Below, piece by piece: positions 9,873 through 18,991 of a DNA stretch of 63,219 nucleotides. Source of the DNA: JBFXCK01 sp050182275 (lineage in GTDB: Bacteria; Pseudomonadota; Alphaproteobacteria; SHNJ01); assembly GCA_050182275.1 (NCBI GenBank), contig JBFXCK010000008.1, positions 1 to 63,219 on the forward strand. The letters are read 5' to 3'. The position numbers were made by a program, and so were the translations under genes. Numbering within the stretch: position 1 is the stretch's first letter; every line of letters begins with the position of its first letter. A model generated the notes under the pieces. That model did not search any database. It saw only the letters and a list, made by a program, of their open reading frames with translations, and was not told where the DNA came from.

Positions 9873-9900
9873 GAAAAAAGCCATTTTTCTTGCTTTTTTC
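9873..9900 (+). terminator. A/T-rich hairpin, possible terminator
   Basis: GAAAAAAGC (9873-9881) and GCTTTTTTC (9892-9900) form a 9-bp stem with a 10-nt loop just downstream of the 8930 gene. The T-tract is inside the stem, so it could work in both directions. It is weaker than the GC-rich hairpins elsewhere in the window. Confidence 0.4.
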
Positions 9901-9934
9901 CAGGCTTCGGCTATGCTATAGTATCTTTAAAGGA

Positions 9935-9976
9935 TATATCTCCCACCTGGCAGGTTGAGGCAGGGAGGGCTATATA
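9935..9976. promoter_or_regulatory. imperfect inverted repeat upstream of the 9984 gene
   Basis: TATATCTCCC (9935-9944) is mirrored by GGGAGGGCTATATA (9963-9976) in the leader of the 9984 gene, with a central CCTGGCAGG palindrome. It could be an operator or a leader hairpin; no known binding motif was recognised. Confidence 0.3.
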
Positions 9977-9983
9977 AGGGCTT

Positions 9984-10931
9984 ATGACCGATCCAATTGA
10001 CCGCAATCCCAATTCCGTCGTTGAGCGCAGCGATGAGGAGGATTTTTTCAAATCCAGCGCCGGTGAAAAAGCCGGGCGCAGCGAACATAATTTATGGGAT
10101 GAAGCGGCAGAAATTTTCAAAAGCCTGGAAATGGAAATGCCGCGCGAAGGCCAGCCGGTTGAAAATAAAATTCCGGCAGCTGAAGGGTCTTTCGACGATA
10201 ATTTCACTTTCGACCGCCCCACGCCGCAGCCGCGCCGCCGTTCAGTGGTTGGCCCGCCGCCTGCGCGCCCCCAAGTCGTGCGCGCCAATCCGCGCGCCAG
10301 GGCCGGGGCGCCCCGGGTGATGTGGCAGCCGATTCATGGCGCCTTCGCGCCGCTGATCAAAAAAGTGCAAAAACTTGTCAATTACACCGAATGGACCGCG
10401 GCCGGCTTGACCATCGCTGCTCTCTGGATCGCTATGCTGGCGGTGGTCGGGCGCTATGCCTCGATTCATGTGTTCAATTTCGATCCGTGGGAAATCGCCA
10501 ATTGGCAAAATATTTACCGCGACTTCGAACGCGGCGCCACGCTCGAATGGCCGTTCGTGCTGGGCTATTTCCTGCTTTTGGCGGTGATGATTGTGGGGGC
10601 TATTATGTGGGCAATCCGCTTAAGCCCTAGCATTAAAAAATATTATAAATTCTTATGGTGGCCCATCACGCTGCCCATCGGTTTCGTCAAGCGTTTTGTT
10701 TTCGCCTGGAAAGAAGCGGTCAAAGCCGCCAAAGCGGCGATGGAACCGCCGGTTGAGCCGGAACCCGCACCTCAGGCTTTTGAACCGCCGCCTTTCGATG
10801 AGACCGGCGGCTCACTTGGCGGCGGCTCATCGGGCGGCGGCCATGGCCGTTCGTCTTGGAAAATGGGCCCGGCCAACAACCAGGCTTTTCCGATCGAATT
10901 ACAGGCCAACGCCAATAATTTTAGACGTTAA
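9984..10931 (+). CDS. hypothetical membrane protein with two transmembrane helices
   Basis: The 315-residue product has a disordered acidic N-terminal region, a Pro/Arg-rich stretch near residues 75-110, and two hydrophobic helices near residues 135-158 and 190-212. A C-terminal tail is rich in Pro, then Gly (GGSLGGGSSGGG). ATG 9984 follows AAGGG. Its position just before the prepilin peptidase and type IV secretion genes suggests an accessory envelope role, but this is inference only. No family was recognised. Confidence 0.6.
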   Translation: MTDPIDRNPNSVVERSDEEDFFKSSAGEKAGRSEHNLWDEAAEIFKSLEMEMPREGQPVENKIPAAEGSFDDNFTFDRPTPQPRRRSVVGPPPARPQVVRANPRARAGAPRVMWQPIHGAFAPLIKKVQKLVNYTEWTAAGLTIAALWIAMLAVVGRYASIHVFNFDPWEIANWQNIYRDFERGATLEWPFVLGYFLLLAVMIVGAIMWAIRLSPSIKKYYKFLWWPITLPIGFVKRFVFAWKEAVKAAKAAMEPPVEPEPAPQAFEPPPFDETGGSLGGGSSGGGHGRSSWKMGPANNQAFPIELQANANNFRR

Positions 10932-10956
10932 AGAACTAATTTAAAGGAGGGGGATT

Positions 10957-11607
10957 ATGAGCGAACAAGCAACCACAAACGGTTTGGAAATTTATCGGTC
11001 GCATCTTTTAACCCGGGAAGATATGGGCAAAGACCTTCTCCAGCCAGGCCATGCGCATGAATTGGCTTGGAAAGCCGTCAACAGCTATCGTTTGACCCCA
11101 CAATTAGCCAGGCCCGCTCAGGCTGCCTTGAAAAAAGCACTTGGGTATTTCATTGCCAATCAGCCCCCGGCCTATGGCGAATTCCAAAAACTTATTACCG
11201 GCTATTTGGCCGATTACGCCGTCATGCTGCACAAAGAGGCGGACCGGCAAAAAGGCAAGCAAGTTGTCGAGCGTTCAGTTAGCGAAATTGAAGGGGAAAA
11301 ACATACTATCAGCGAGCTTTTTGTAAAAAACGCCCAGAAAGTCATTGAGCATAATTCCCCCCAAGAAAGCGCCGTATTTCTGCGCACCCAATTATCAAAA
11401 TTAACAATGGAGGGTTTTCCGGCAGCCGATTCTTTGCTGCAAGAAACCCGAAAACTGCTTAGAACGGCGGCAGCCAAATTAACCGCCGCCGAAAAAAGCG
11501 GATTGGGGTTGGATGTTTTTAACTTGGGCGCTGCCCCTGCCGTGGAAGCACAACGCACCCAGCGCCTGGACAGGGTCTTAAGCCTGCCGCGCGGCGCACG
11601 CGAATAA
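10957..11607 (+). CDS. hypothetical helical protein
   Basis: The 216-residue soluble protein is almost entirely helical and has no signal peptide. A strong AAGGAGG ribosome binding site precedes ATG 10957, and the gene follows the two-helix membrane protein after 25 nt, so the two are likely co-transcribed. No family is recognised. Confidence 0.6.
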   Translation: MSEQATTNGLEIYRSHLLTREDMGKDLLQPGHAHELAWKAVNSYRLTPQLARPAQAALKKALGYFIANQPPAYGEFQKLITGYLADYAVMLHKEADRQKGKQVVERSVSEIEGEKHTISELFVKNAQKVIEHNSPQESAVFLRTQLSKLTMEGFPAADSLLQETRKLLRTAAAKLTAAEKSGLGLDVFNLGAAPAVEAQRTQRLDRVLSLPRGARE

Positions 11608-11702
11608 CCGCACAGTCATTCTTCTTATTTTAGGCGGGGGCGCTTTAAACCTCGCTTTTTAGCGCGGCTTCTTTTAGCATTTCCTTAAACAGGAGAAACC
11701 CC

Positions 11703-12475
11703 ATGTCTTTCATCGCCGCTCTTGATGCCTATGTAATTCACCCCACCGGCTTTCAGCTGATCCTGCTTTTGGGCATGGTGATTGCATTGACGGCTTCCTG
11801 CGTGATTGATTTGCAGGAAAAAATCCTGCCCGATATTTTTACCCTTATTACCGCTATTCTTGGTTTGGTTCTGGCTTTCACCCAGCCTTTTTATATCGAA
11901 GGCGTAGGCGATGCGTTGATTGGCGGCGCCGTCGGATTGATTGGGTCTTATGCATTTCGCGCAGGCGTCTTCGCCATTAAAAAGGTGGAACCGATGGGCC
12001 TGGGCGATGTCAAATTATTCGGCGCCATCGGCTTATGGGTGGGGGTGCAGGGTGTCGTTTCGGTAGCGCTGTTGGGTTCGCTTCTTACCTTGCTGGCGAT
12101 GGGGATTTATCATTTGATCACGCGCAAAGGTTCGATCAACGCCGAAGTGCCCTTTGGCCCCGGCATTGCGCTTGGCTTTTTATTGACGCTGTTATTCGGG
12201 CCGATCGACCGCTATTTAAATCCGTTGTTGCANNNNNNNNNNNNNNNNNNNNNNNNNNNNNNNNNNNNNNNNNNNNNNNNNNNNNNNNNNNNNNNNNNNN
12301 NNNNNNNNNNNNNNNNNNNNNNNNNNNNNNNNTTTATCATTTGATCACGCGCAAAGGTTCGATCAACGCCGAAGTGCCCTTTGGCCCCGGCATTGCGCTT
12401 GGCTTTTTATTGACGCTGTTATTCGGGCCGATCGACCGCTATTTAAATCCGTTGTTGCAAAACTGGCTTAGTTAG
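11703..12475 (+). CDS. prepilin peptidase (A24 family, short form), interrupted by an assembly gap
   Basis: The frame shows the two aspartate motifs of A24 prepilin peptidases: VIDLQEKILPD near residue 38 and GLGDVKLFG near residue 99. There are about six membrane helices and no N-terminal methylase Cys domain, as in TadV/CpaA-type or plasmid PilU-type enzymes. It would cleave prepilins after Gly at the inner membrane, and the three prepilin-like proteins at 38-41 kb are obvious substrates. The gene is split by 100 N, flanked by two identical 127-bp copies of its own 3' part. Removing gap plus one copy leaves 546 nt, an intact 181-residue enzyme ending NWLS. Confidence 0.88.
12106..12232 (+). 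repeat. left copy of 127-bp duplicated contig end
   Basis: This segment is identical to 12333-12459. It abuts a run of exactly 100 N, as expected when two contigs sharing a 127-nt k-mer overlap are scaffolded without merging. Confidence 0.9.
12233..12332. other. assembly gap (100 N)
   Basis: Exactly one hundred N bases lie between two identical 127-bp segments. The real gap length is probably negative, meaning the contigs overlap rather than lacking sequence between them. Confidence 0.95.
12333..12459 (+). repeat. right copy of 127-bp duplicated contig end
   Basis: Identical to 12106-12232 over its full length. It is followed by the true 3' end of the prepilin peptidase gene (12460-12475). 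Confidence 0.9.
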
Positions 12476-13088
12476 GCGCTTCTTCTTCCTTGGCGCGCTG
12501 CGAAGGCGGGGTATGAACGGTGCGCGGCTGCAATTTGCAATAGTTTTTCCCTAAGCTGCTGGGCGGCCTGCCATTCACCCGCGCCATATTGCGCCACACA
12601 TCGCAGACATAATCATATTGCGCTTTTTTGTTATTGCCGGCGTGGTAATAACCGACCGCCGATGTCCAATTGCCATGCTGCTGATACAGGCGGCGCAATA
12701 GCTGCGCGCCATAGGTTACATTCACTTCCGGATGTAAAAACCATTCAATCGCCGAGACTTTGTTCAAATGATAGGCCATATGAATTTGCATACAGCCAAT
12801 CGCCACATTGCGCCGGGGATTGCCCTGATTGTCGCGCACCAATTTAACCGCCTCTTCATAGGAATCGGGGTAATAGGGTTCGCCGCCTATATTAACCGCC
12901 CAGGGCCAGGGCATGCCGCCTTTGCCGGATTCGGCCAAGGCGATCGCTTTCAACATTCCCTTAGGCAAGCGGTATTTGATTTCCGCCCGCTGGATATAGG
13001 GTGTGCAATAATCAACCGCCCAAGCTGGGCCGGGCAAGGCCAGCCAAGCTAAGAGAACAATAAGAAAAAACCGTGGGTATGGCGTCAT
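12468..13088 (-). CDS. VirB1-like lytic transglycosylase (SLT fold)
   Basis: The 206-residue protein has a cleaved signal peptide (cut near residue 24) and a transglycosylase SLT core. The catalytic Glu is in ALAESGKGG, followed by the family's GCMQIHMAYH and the later AVGYYHAG. Such enzymes open peptidoglycan locally for assembly of type IV secretion or pilus machines. The C-terminal tail is Lys/Glu-rich. It converges with the prepilin peptidase (8-nt overlap), and a second relative lies at 55453-56103, near the other edge of the secretion locus. Confidence 0.85.
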   Translation of the reverse strand: MTPYPRFFLIVLLAWLALPGPAWAVDYCTPYIQRAEIKYRLPKGMLKAIALAESGKGGMPWPWAVNIGGEPYYPDSYEEAVKLVRDNQGNPRRNVAIGCMQIHMAYHLNKVSAIEWFLHPEVNVTYGAQLLRRLYQQHGNWTSAVGYYHAGNNKKAQYDYVCDVWRNMARVNGRPPSSLGKNYCKLQPRTVHTPPSQRAKEEEAPN

Positions 13089-13332
13089 TTACGTCTCAAA
13101 ACCTTTGTTTGTTAATAGGCTATTTCCCCGCCAGACATTGCATCTCCCCGGCCAAAGGTGTATGTAATTAAAATTAACCCTGGCTTTTGACAATCCTTAA
13201 TTTGCATGCTCTTTGCCGACTTTTCGCTATCCCAACCCGCCTTGGCCGCGCCACAGCCGTGGCAATTAACCCATTTTTGTGATAGCATAAAGATATGGCC
13301 ATGGCTGCCCCTTATTAAGAAAGTTTAACGCC

Positions 13333-13617
13333 ATGTCGTCTTCACGCCGATCCTTTACTATTGTAGGCCGGTATGAAGACACCGGGGAAGTGGTAATTAA
13401 CACAGTTGAAGTCGATGGCGGGGATGTTCATTTTGAAATCTTGCGCCATTGGGGGGAAGTAACCAGGCTGCAGCCTTCTTATGAAATTTTGGTGGTCTTC
13501 GCCGGCGAAATGGCGCCGGCCGTCACCCCGGAAACAATGCGGCTTTATGTGGAACGTCATTTCCCGGCCGCCATCAAAAAACCGGGCGAGGGCATGAAGC
13601 CATCGGGCAAGGCTTAA
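13333..13617 (+). CDS. hypothetical small protein
   Basis: The 94-residue soluble protein is not recognised. It looks mixed alpha/beta with no signal peptide or membrane helix. It is followed 25 nt later by virB6, so it probably shares its transcript. A near-match to a CtrA box (TTAA-N6-TTAA) overlaps the leader around 13315-13330. Confidence 0.6.
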   Translation: MSSSRRSFTIVGRYEDTGEVVINTVEVDGGDVHFEILRHWGEVTRLQPSYEILVVFAGEMAPAVTPETMRLYVERHFPAAIKKPGEGMKPSGKA

Positions 13618-13642
13618 AGGCAAGGATAATGCGGAGAGGTAC

Positions 13643-15337
13643 GTGCTAAAAAATTTAGCCGCAAAAAGATTTTTCTATGCTTTGGCGCAAGCAGCAATGC
13701 TTGGCCTGTTCGCGATATTCCTGAATTTAGGCGGCGCTTTAGCGCAAACTGGTGATTCGGGGCCTGGCTATTCGCAAGGCACAATCGATTATTATAATAA
13801 TTTGCCGCAAGCCACCCGCAATTATTTCACCGCGCGCAACCCAGATGGTTCCTTTGACCAAGAAGGCACGTTGCGGCAAATGGAATCTTGGAGCCCCGCC
13901 TACCGCGATTACATCAACAACCTTACCGAACAAGACATTTACAATTTGAATGAAATCGCCGCCCGCGATATCAATGCTGCCCGCGGCATCAATGGCGATT
14001 TAATGAACAACCCGGCAGTGCAAAACCAATATCGTTGGCGCGCCGGCCAAAACGCTTTTAACGCCAGCGGCTATAATAATTCTTCGGGCGGCGGCGATCC
14101 TTCTCTTGTCGTTAAAAGCCTTTATGGCCAAATAATCGCAAGCGATTGCTGGGGGTGCCGCACCTTCGGCACGGTTTATGATATGAGCCTTGGGATTTCT
14201 TACCGGTTTTCGCTTGAAATCGCGCCTTATGTTTTGCGCACCATCGCGGTCTTATTGGCGTTATGGATCGTTTGGCAAGTCGGCAATATGATGACGCCCT
14301 TTGGCGGTCCCACCACCGAAGTTTTCCGCAATGTCTTTATTAAACTCGGCCTATTTATTTTTCTGGCGGCGTTTTTATCAACCACCGGCTACCGGCTGGT
14401 CTGGGAATATATTTTGGCGCCCGTGCTGGGGGCAGCCAGCGGTATCAGCTTAAGCGCGGTTAATTTGGCGCAAAGCTCAATCGGTTTTGACGCCAATTCC
14501 TTTGCGCTGGATGCCGATACCAGAGCCGGCATCAATCAATATTGCAGCGGCTCAATCCAATCGATTCAATCACAAACCTCGGCTATGAACGACATGGGCG
14601 CAGCGGCGGGCGATATGGCGCAAATCGGCGCCCGGTTGCAATGTTTAATCAGCGATATTCAAAAAACCGTTGGCGTTGGTGTATATATCGGCGCCTTAAA
14701 AGTCTTTGGCGTAATGGATGCCTTTAAAGCCGCTTATGATTCGCAAGTTGGCTACACTTCCGGTATTACAGATCGCCTGGTAGGGCTTTTTTACGGAATC
14801 TCCGCGGCGGCCGATAATATCTTCACCGGTTTTTCGTTGGTTATAATCTTTGGGTTGGCGGTGTTGGTTTATCCCTTAACCCTGATTAATATTATGTTCC
14901 GCTTATTTGTGGTGCTGATGCTGGCGCCCATCGCCATTGGCGCTTATTTATTTAAAATGACGCGGCAATTGCCCGGCAAAATTTTCTCCGGCCTTTTAAA
15001 TGTGGCCTTTACCTTTTTCTTCCAATCGCTGGTGGTGGTGTTTTGCATGGCTTTGGTGCAATCGGCGCTGAATATCGCGGGCTTTAGCAATTTGGATCAA
15101 ATGGCCACCGCAATCAGTGAGGGCACGGCAAGCCTTAGCGTCATTACCGCCGCTTTCTGGATTTTGATAGTGGCAGGCATCGGCTGTATCGGCTTAATGC
15201 GTAATGCGGCGCAAATCGCCAATGATATCGCCGGTAATTTGGGTGGCACCAATATCGCCGGCAATTTGGTGCAGGCCGCAGGATTGGTCGCAACCGCAGC
15301 TATTATTGCCCGCAGCGCCATTCCCCGAAAGTCCTAG
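13643..15337 (+). CDS. virB6: VirB6/TrbL-like polytopic inner-membrane protein of the type IV secretion system
   Basis: The start is GTG 13643 behind GGAGAGG. The 564-residue product has a signal-like N-terminus (about residues 12-35), a roughly 150-residue polar Asn/Tyr-rich periplasmic region and then about six strong hydrophobic helices (residues 190-560). This is the profile of VirB6/TrbL. A GxxxG-rich C-terminal end follows. In the P-type system VirB6 forms the inner-membrane channel platform with VirB3, VirB4 and VirB8. It stands apart from the other virB genes here. The assignment rests on topology and context more than on a fixed motif. Confidence 0.8.
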   Translation: MLKNLAAKRFFYALAQAAMLGLFAIFLNLGGALAQTGDSGPGYSQGTIDYYNNLPQATRNYFTARNPDGSFDQEGTLRQMESWSPAYRDYINNLTEQDIYNLNEIAARDINAARGINGDLMNNPAVQNQYRWRAGQNAFNASGYNNSSGGGDPSLVVKSLYGQIIASDCWGCRTFGTVYDMSLGISYRFSLEIAPYVLRTIAVLLALWIVWQVGNMMTPFGGPTTEVFRNVFIKLGLFIFLAAFLSTTGYRLVWEYILAPVLGAASGISLSAVNLAQSSIGFDANSFALDADTRAGINQYCSGSIQSIQSQTSAMNDMGAAAGDMAQIGARLQCLISDIQKTVGVGVYIGALKVFGVMDAFKAAYDSQVGYTSGITDRLVGLFYGISAAADNIFTGFSLVIIFGLAVLVYPLTLINIMFRLFVVLMLAPIAIGAYLFKMTRQLPGKIFSGLLNVAFTFFFQSLVVVFCMALVQSALNIAGFSNLDQMATAISEGTASLSVITAAFWILIVAGIGCIGLMRNAAQIANDIAGNLGGTNIAGNLVQAAGLVATAAIIARSAIPRKS

Positions 15338-15448
15338 TAAACGGTATATCCCTTTAGGAAAAATCATTTGACTTTAGCGATATAGTTGAATATAGTGAAG
15401 CCGGTTTTAAGGGGATAACAATCGGGGCGAGGGGATTAAAATATAGCC

Positions 15449-17911
15449 ATGCTCAAGCCGCAAATTGATATAAATAAAATCACCCGGCCGGAAGAACGGG
15501 ATTTGCTGCTAGCCGCGGCAGCCGGAAACCGGGAAGGGATAAAGGCCGCTTTGGCCGATGGCGCCGATTTATTCATAAAAGATGAGGTGGGCAATACCGC
15601 CGCCCATTTTGCCGCCTTTAATCACCATCCTGATGCGCTGAATGATTTACTGGCGTTTGAAACAAAATTAAATAACCCTCTCCGGCTGGTGCAAAGATCG
15701 CAATTTTTTCAGCGTATCAATAATTCTAAGCATACTATTGCCGACGCGATAACTGTCGGTAAGCCGGATGGTAACAATGCAACCGCCCTTACCAATTTTG
15801 AGGCGGTGGGTACAATTATAAAGCAATATCAAAAGCAAGCTGCCGATACTTTGGCCGCGCAGCCCTATATTGTACGCGAGTTAAATCAGGCGGATGATGA
15901 ATTAATAGCGGCTGCCCGGGACGGACAGATGAAATTAATCGCCGCCTTGCGTAAAAAAGGCGCCGATATGTGGTATGTGGACCGCCGTTCCAATTTTTCC
16001 GCGGCTATTGCCGCCGCCAAATCCCAGCGGTGGCAGGCCTTTAAGTATTTTCTTGATCAGGAAAGCCAAGCCCTGGGCCGGAAAGAAAATAAGCCTGGCC
16101 CCATGTTCTTTATCCGCACCCGCGAAGGCAACGCCACGCTGATGGATTTTATTTTAGAAGGCCATCAGCAATTGCGGGCAAACCAAAACCCCGACAAGCC
16201 GGAAAATCCGGATATCGCTTTTCTTGCCAAGCTGATTAACGATTTTGCCCATATTGTGCCGCGTAACCGTACAAAAACCCAGGAAGAGCAAATCGCTGAA
16301 GTAAAAAAGCAGCAAAAGGAAAAGCAGAAGAATTTATTGATTTCGCTCTCCACGCCTTTACTTATAACTATGGGCGTATTGCTTGGAGGCGGGATAATTT
16401 TTACCGTCGGATATATATTTCTTGCCAATACCGCAATCACCATAACTTCAGCGCCGTTTTTAAGCGCCTTGCCTTGGCTGGGGGGCACTGGCGCCGCCAT
16501 TCTTCTGTTATTTAATACCGACCGCATTGTGCGCGGCGTTAAGGCAATCAAAAATTTCCTGCGCCCGGAAAATTTGGCCAGGCAAAGCCGGCGCGGCCTA
16601 AGCTGGGTATTTGGGCGCGCGCGCCAAGGCTTGGGCCGGGTGGTGAAAAGAAAATCGGCGGCCGATATTTTGCGGGAAAACCAAGAAAAGCGCGAGCGGC
16701 AGGAAATCAATGAGCAAATCGATTCCCATACCAAAACTTTGATTCAGCGCTTTGGCATCCGTCATCCGGTGCATGGGCGCGATTTAAGCTATGAAAAAAT
16801 CATCACTTATTTATATGAAAATAAATTAACCGCCCATTATTTGCATTTAAAAATGCAATATGCCGAAGCCTCCCGCGCTAATGACGATGCGCGGCGCAAT
16901 CAATTAACGCAGCAGATGGAAACTTCTGAAATGCAGGCCGCCAAACGGCTCCTCGATGGCCCGCAGCAGAATATTGTTTATATCGCCGCGATGAATCAGG
17001 CTTTCCTGCAAATCGCCGAAGCCTATGTCACCAAGGGCGACTCTTATCAAGAGGCGGCGACTGAAAGCGGCCTGGTGACAATGCTGCATAATATCCCGGC
17101 GGCCAAGCCGGATGAATGTTTTAGGCCTTTCGAAAATCTGGAGCGGGTAGAGGCGATTTATGATGCCGCGCTTGCGCTGATGGGGGCCGAATTAATCCGC
17201 ACCGGCGGGCAGTCGGCGGCGATTAACGATCCATCGTTAAAAGGCCGTTTTAGATTTGATGACCGCGTTTATAAAACCGATAATGGCCTGGCCGCCCTAT
17301 CCGAAACCATGATGCGTTTCGTATCCCCCGAGGTGCTGGCCAAGCTTTTGCTGGATCATCGGAATTTTAATGCGCTGGAACATCCGGAAGGCAGAATTAA
17401 AAACATTGTTATCCACGCTTGCCTGTCTTTTAATTCATTAAGCCAAGTGCTTGATGCCAATCAGATTGAAAACTTCGCCAAGGCTTTTCATGCCAGCGGC
17501 GAGGGCGAATCAATGACCACCAGGTTGCGGGCCGAGCTTGAGCAGCATCAGACATCGATTCATTTGCTGGTCGCCGATATGTGCGGCACAACAGCCAGCT
17601 TGGGCGGAAAATTGGGAAAACAAATGCCAAAAATGGTGAAAGAGTTCAAAAGCCGCAGTTTAAAGGATAGTGGCGAAGCGGCTAGCGAATTTACCACGGC
17701 GGATATTGTTCAGTTATCCTCAAACCCCAGTTTAATACAACAAGCCGCAGATGATGAAAGGCGCAATCAAGAACTGGCCAATGCCCGCCAAACCGTTCAA
17801 ACTCAAGAACAGCCCGCCAAGCCTGTCCGAACCGCAGTTAAAACGGCCGGAAGAGTCACCGCCGCCACCGGCGCTTTTTTGAGCAGGGCGGTCAGGGAAA
17901 TGAATGATTAG
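15449..17911 (+). CDS. large ankyrin-like protein with a transmembrane hairpin
   Basis: The 820-residue product starts with degenerate ankyrin-like units: LLLAAAAGNREGIKAALADG near residues 19-38, and a second unit LIAAARDGQMKLIAALRKKG near residues 151-170. Two hydrophobic segments follow near residues 292-350, then an Arg-rich stretch and a long helical C-terminal domain. There is no signal peptide. In neighbouring intracellular alphaproteobacteria ankyrin proteins are often type IV effectors, but the membrane hairpin equally suits a structural role. It forms a probable unit with the 17937 gene (25 nt gap), which has a similar layout. Confidence 0.7.
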   Translation: MLKPQIDINKITRPEERDLLLAAAAGNREGIKAALADGADLFIKDEVGNTAAHFAAFNHHPDALNDLLAFETKLNNPLRLVQRSQFFQRINNSKHTIADAITVGKPDGNNATALTNFEAVGTIIKQYQKQAADTLAAQPYIVRELNQADDELIAAARDGQMKLIAALRKKGADMWYVDRRSNFSAAIAAAKSQRWQAFKYFLDQESQALGRKENKPGPMFFIRTREGNATLMDFILEGHQQLRANQNPDKPENPDIAFLAKLINDFAHIVPRNRTKTQEEQIAEVKKQQKEKQKNLLISLSTPLLITMGVLLGGGIIFTVGYIFLANTAITITSAPFLSALPWLGGTGAAILLLFNTDRIVRGVKAIKNFLRPENLARQSRRGLSWVFGRARQGLGRVVKRKSAADILRENQEKRERQEINEQIDSHTKTLIQRFGIRHPVHGRDLSYEKIITYLYENKLTAHYLHLKMQYAEASRANDDARRNQLTQQMETSEMQAAKRLLDGPQQNIVYIAAMNQAFLQIAEAYVTKGDSYQEAATESGLVTMLHNIPAAKPDECFRPFENLERVEAIYDAALALMGAELIRTGGQSAAINDPSLKGRFRFDDRVYKTDNGLAALSETMMRFVSPEVLAKLLLDHRNFNALEHPEGRIKNIVIHACLSFNSLSQVLDANQIENFAKAFHASGEGESMTTRLRAELEQHQTSIHLLVADMCGTTASLGGKLGKQMPKMVKEFKSRSLKDSGEAASEFTTADIVQLSSNPSLIQQAADDERRNQELANARQTVQTQEQPAKPVRTAVKTAGRVTAATGAFLSRAVREMND

Positions 17912-17936
17912 AAATATAATTTAGCAGGAGAAAAAA

Positions 17937-18923
17937 ATGACGATCGATGTTTCCAAACTTGATTTTATGAATGATGAGCTGCGCAAAGCTTTAAAGAAAC
18001 GCAATCCCGATATTAAAAAAGCGCGCGAATTGGTGATTCAGGGCGCCGATCCCCTGACTTATTATGACAGCAAGCGCACCACCTATGAGTATGTCCAGGA
18101 AATCGCCGATAAAAGCACCCGCGCCGACAGCCCGTGGAAAGATTTATTGGTCGATATGGAGCGCGCCAATAAGCAGAATGCTGAAGTCAAAGAACGGGCA
18201 TATTTAATTAAAACCGAACCCCAGCGCCGCCTAAGAGGTAATTTATTATTGCTGGGCGCTTCAACCGTCTTAACCGCCATGGCTTTAAGCACCGCTTGGG
18301 TTTTTCCAGGCGCGCAAGTGGTGAGGGATTGGGCCGCCAGCGGCAATTCTTCCGCCTTGTTTGGCGAAAATGCGCTCGTTAGAATGGGCTCGGGGCTGTT
18401 TTACGGCGCCATTACCGCGGCGGCGACTTACGGCATTTATAGATTCGCGGGCGCCCGCCTTACCGAAGGGGTGGCTAAAATTGCGCGGGGGACCGGCAAT
18501 GCCGCCTTGTCTTTGGCGAAACAAAAAACCCGCATCCCCAAAAATTTGGTTGGCCGCCCGGGGCCAAAGGCAACCAAAATAGCCGGCCTTATAGCGGCGC
18601 TAGGAATAGGGGCTATGACGTTTGCCTGGTTTTTGCCAACCGAAGATAAGCCCTTAAATCCCAGAAGGCGTCATAAGCCGGCGCCCATTCCCGGCGTTCA
18701 AGCGCCCGAAGCCTTGCCCGCGGAGAAGCAAAAGGAAGTGGATAAGGACAAGCTTGATCTAAAACAAGATGTGCCGAAATTCGTGCCCAAGTCGGCTCCG
18801 CAAGCTGAACCAAAGCCGGAACAAAAACCTGCCGGCAGCGCACAGCTATTTGCGCCTGGTATGGATAATGTTGCGGCTACTCAATTGGCGACAGCACTGA
18901 AAACCCAGACACGGGTTATGTAA
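17937..18923 (+). CDS. ankyrin-like membrane protein with Pro/Lys-rich tail
   Basis: The 328-residue protein has a single ankyrin-like N-terminal unit (KKARELVIQGADPLTYYDSK near residues 22-41). Hydrophobic segments lie near residues 100-122, 150-172 and 213-230, and a Pro/Lys/Glu-rich tail follows. AGGAG precedes ATG 17937. It sits 25 nt after the larger ankyrin-like gene and before a bidirectional terminator. Its resemblance to that neighbour suggests functional pairing; no known family was recognised. Confidence 0.65.
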   Translation: MTIDVSKLDFMNDELRKALKKRNPDIKKARELVIQGADPLTYYDSKRTTYEYVQEIADKSTRADSPWKDLLVDMERANKQNAEVKERAYLIKTEPQRRLRGNLLLLGASTVLTAMALSTAWVFPGAQVVRDWAASGNSSALFGENALVRMGSGLFYGAITAAATYGIYRFAGARLTEGVAKIARGTGNAALSLAKQKTRIPKNLVGRPGPKATKIAGLIAALGIGAMTFAWFLPTEDKPLNPRRRHKPAPIPGVQAPEALPAEKQKEVDKDKLDLKQDVPKFVPKSAPQAEPKPEQKPAGSAQLFAPGMDNVAATQLATALKTQTRVM

Positions 18924-18942
18924 GGTAAATTTTAGGACAAAT

Positions 18943-18977
18943 AAAAAGGGGCAGCTTTAAAGCTGCCCCTTTTTTTA
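18943..18977. terminator. bidirectional rho-independent terminator
   Basis: A perfect palindrome (18943-18974) with GGGGCAGCTT paired to AAGCTGCCCC is flanked by A5 and T7 tracts. It lies between convergent genes 17937 (+) and 18992 (-) and should end transcription from both sides. Confidence 0.92.
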
Positions 18978-18991
18978 TCAGCTTAAAATTC

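Noticed and set aside
12035..12475. Frame crossing the N gap as a separate protein
   Set aside because: It is an artefact of the duplicated 127-bp contig ends; merging gives one prepilin peptidase.
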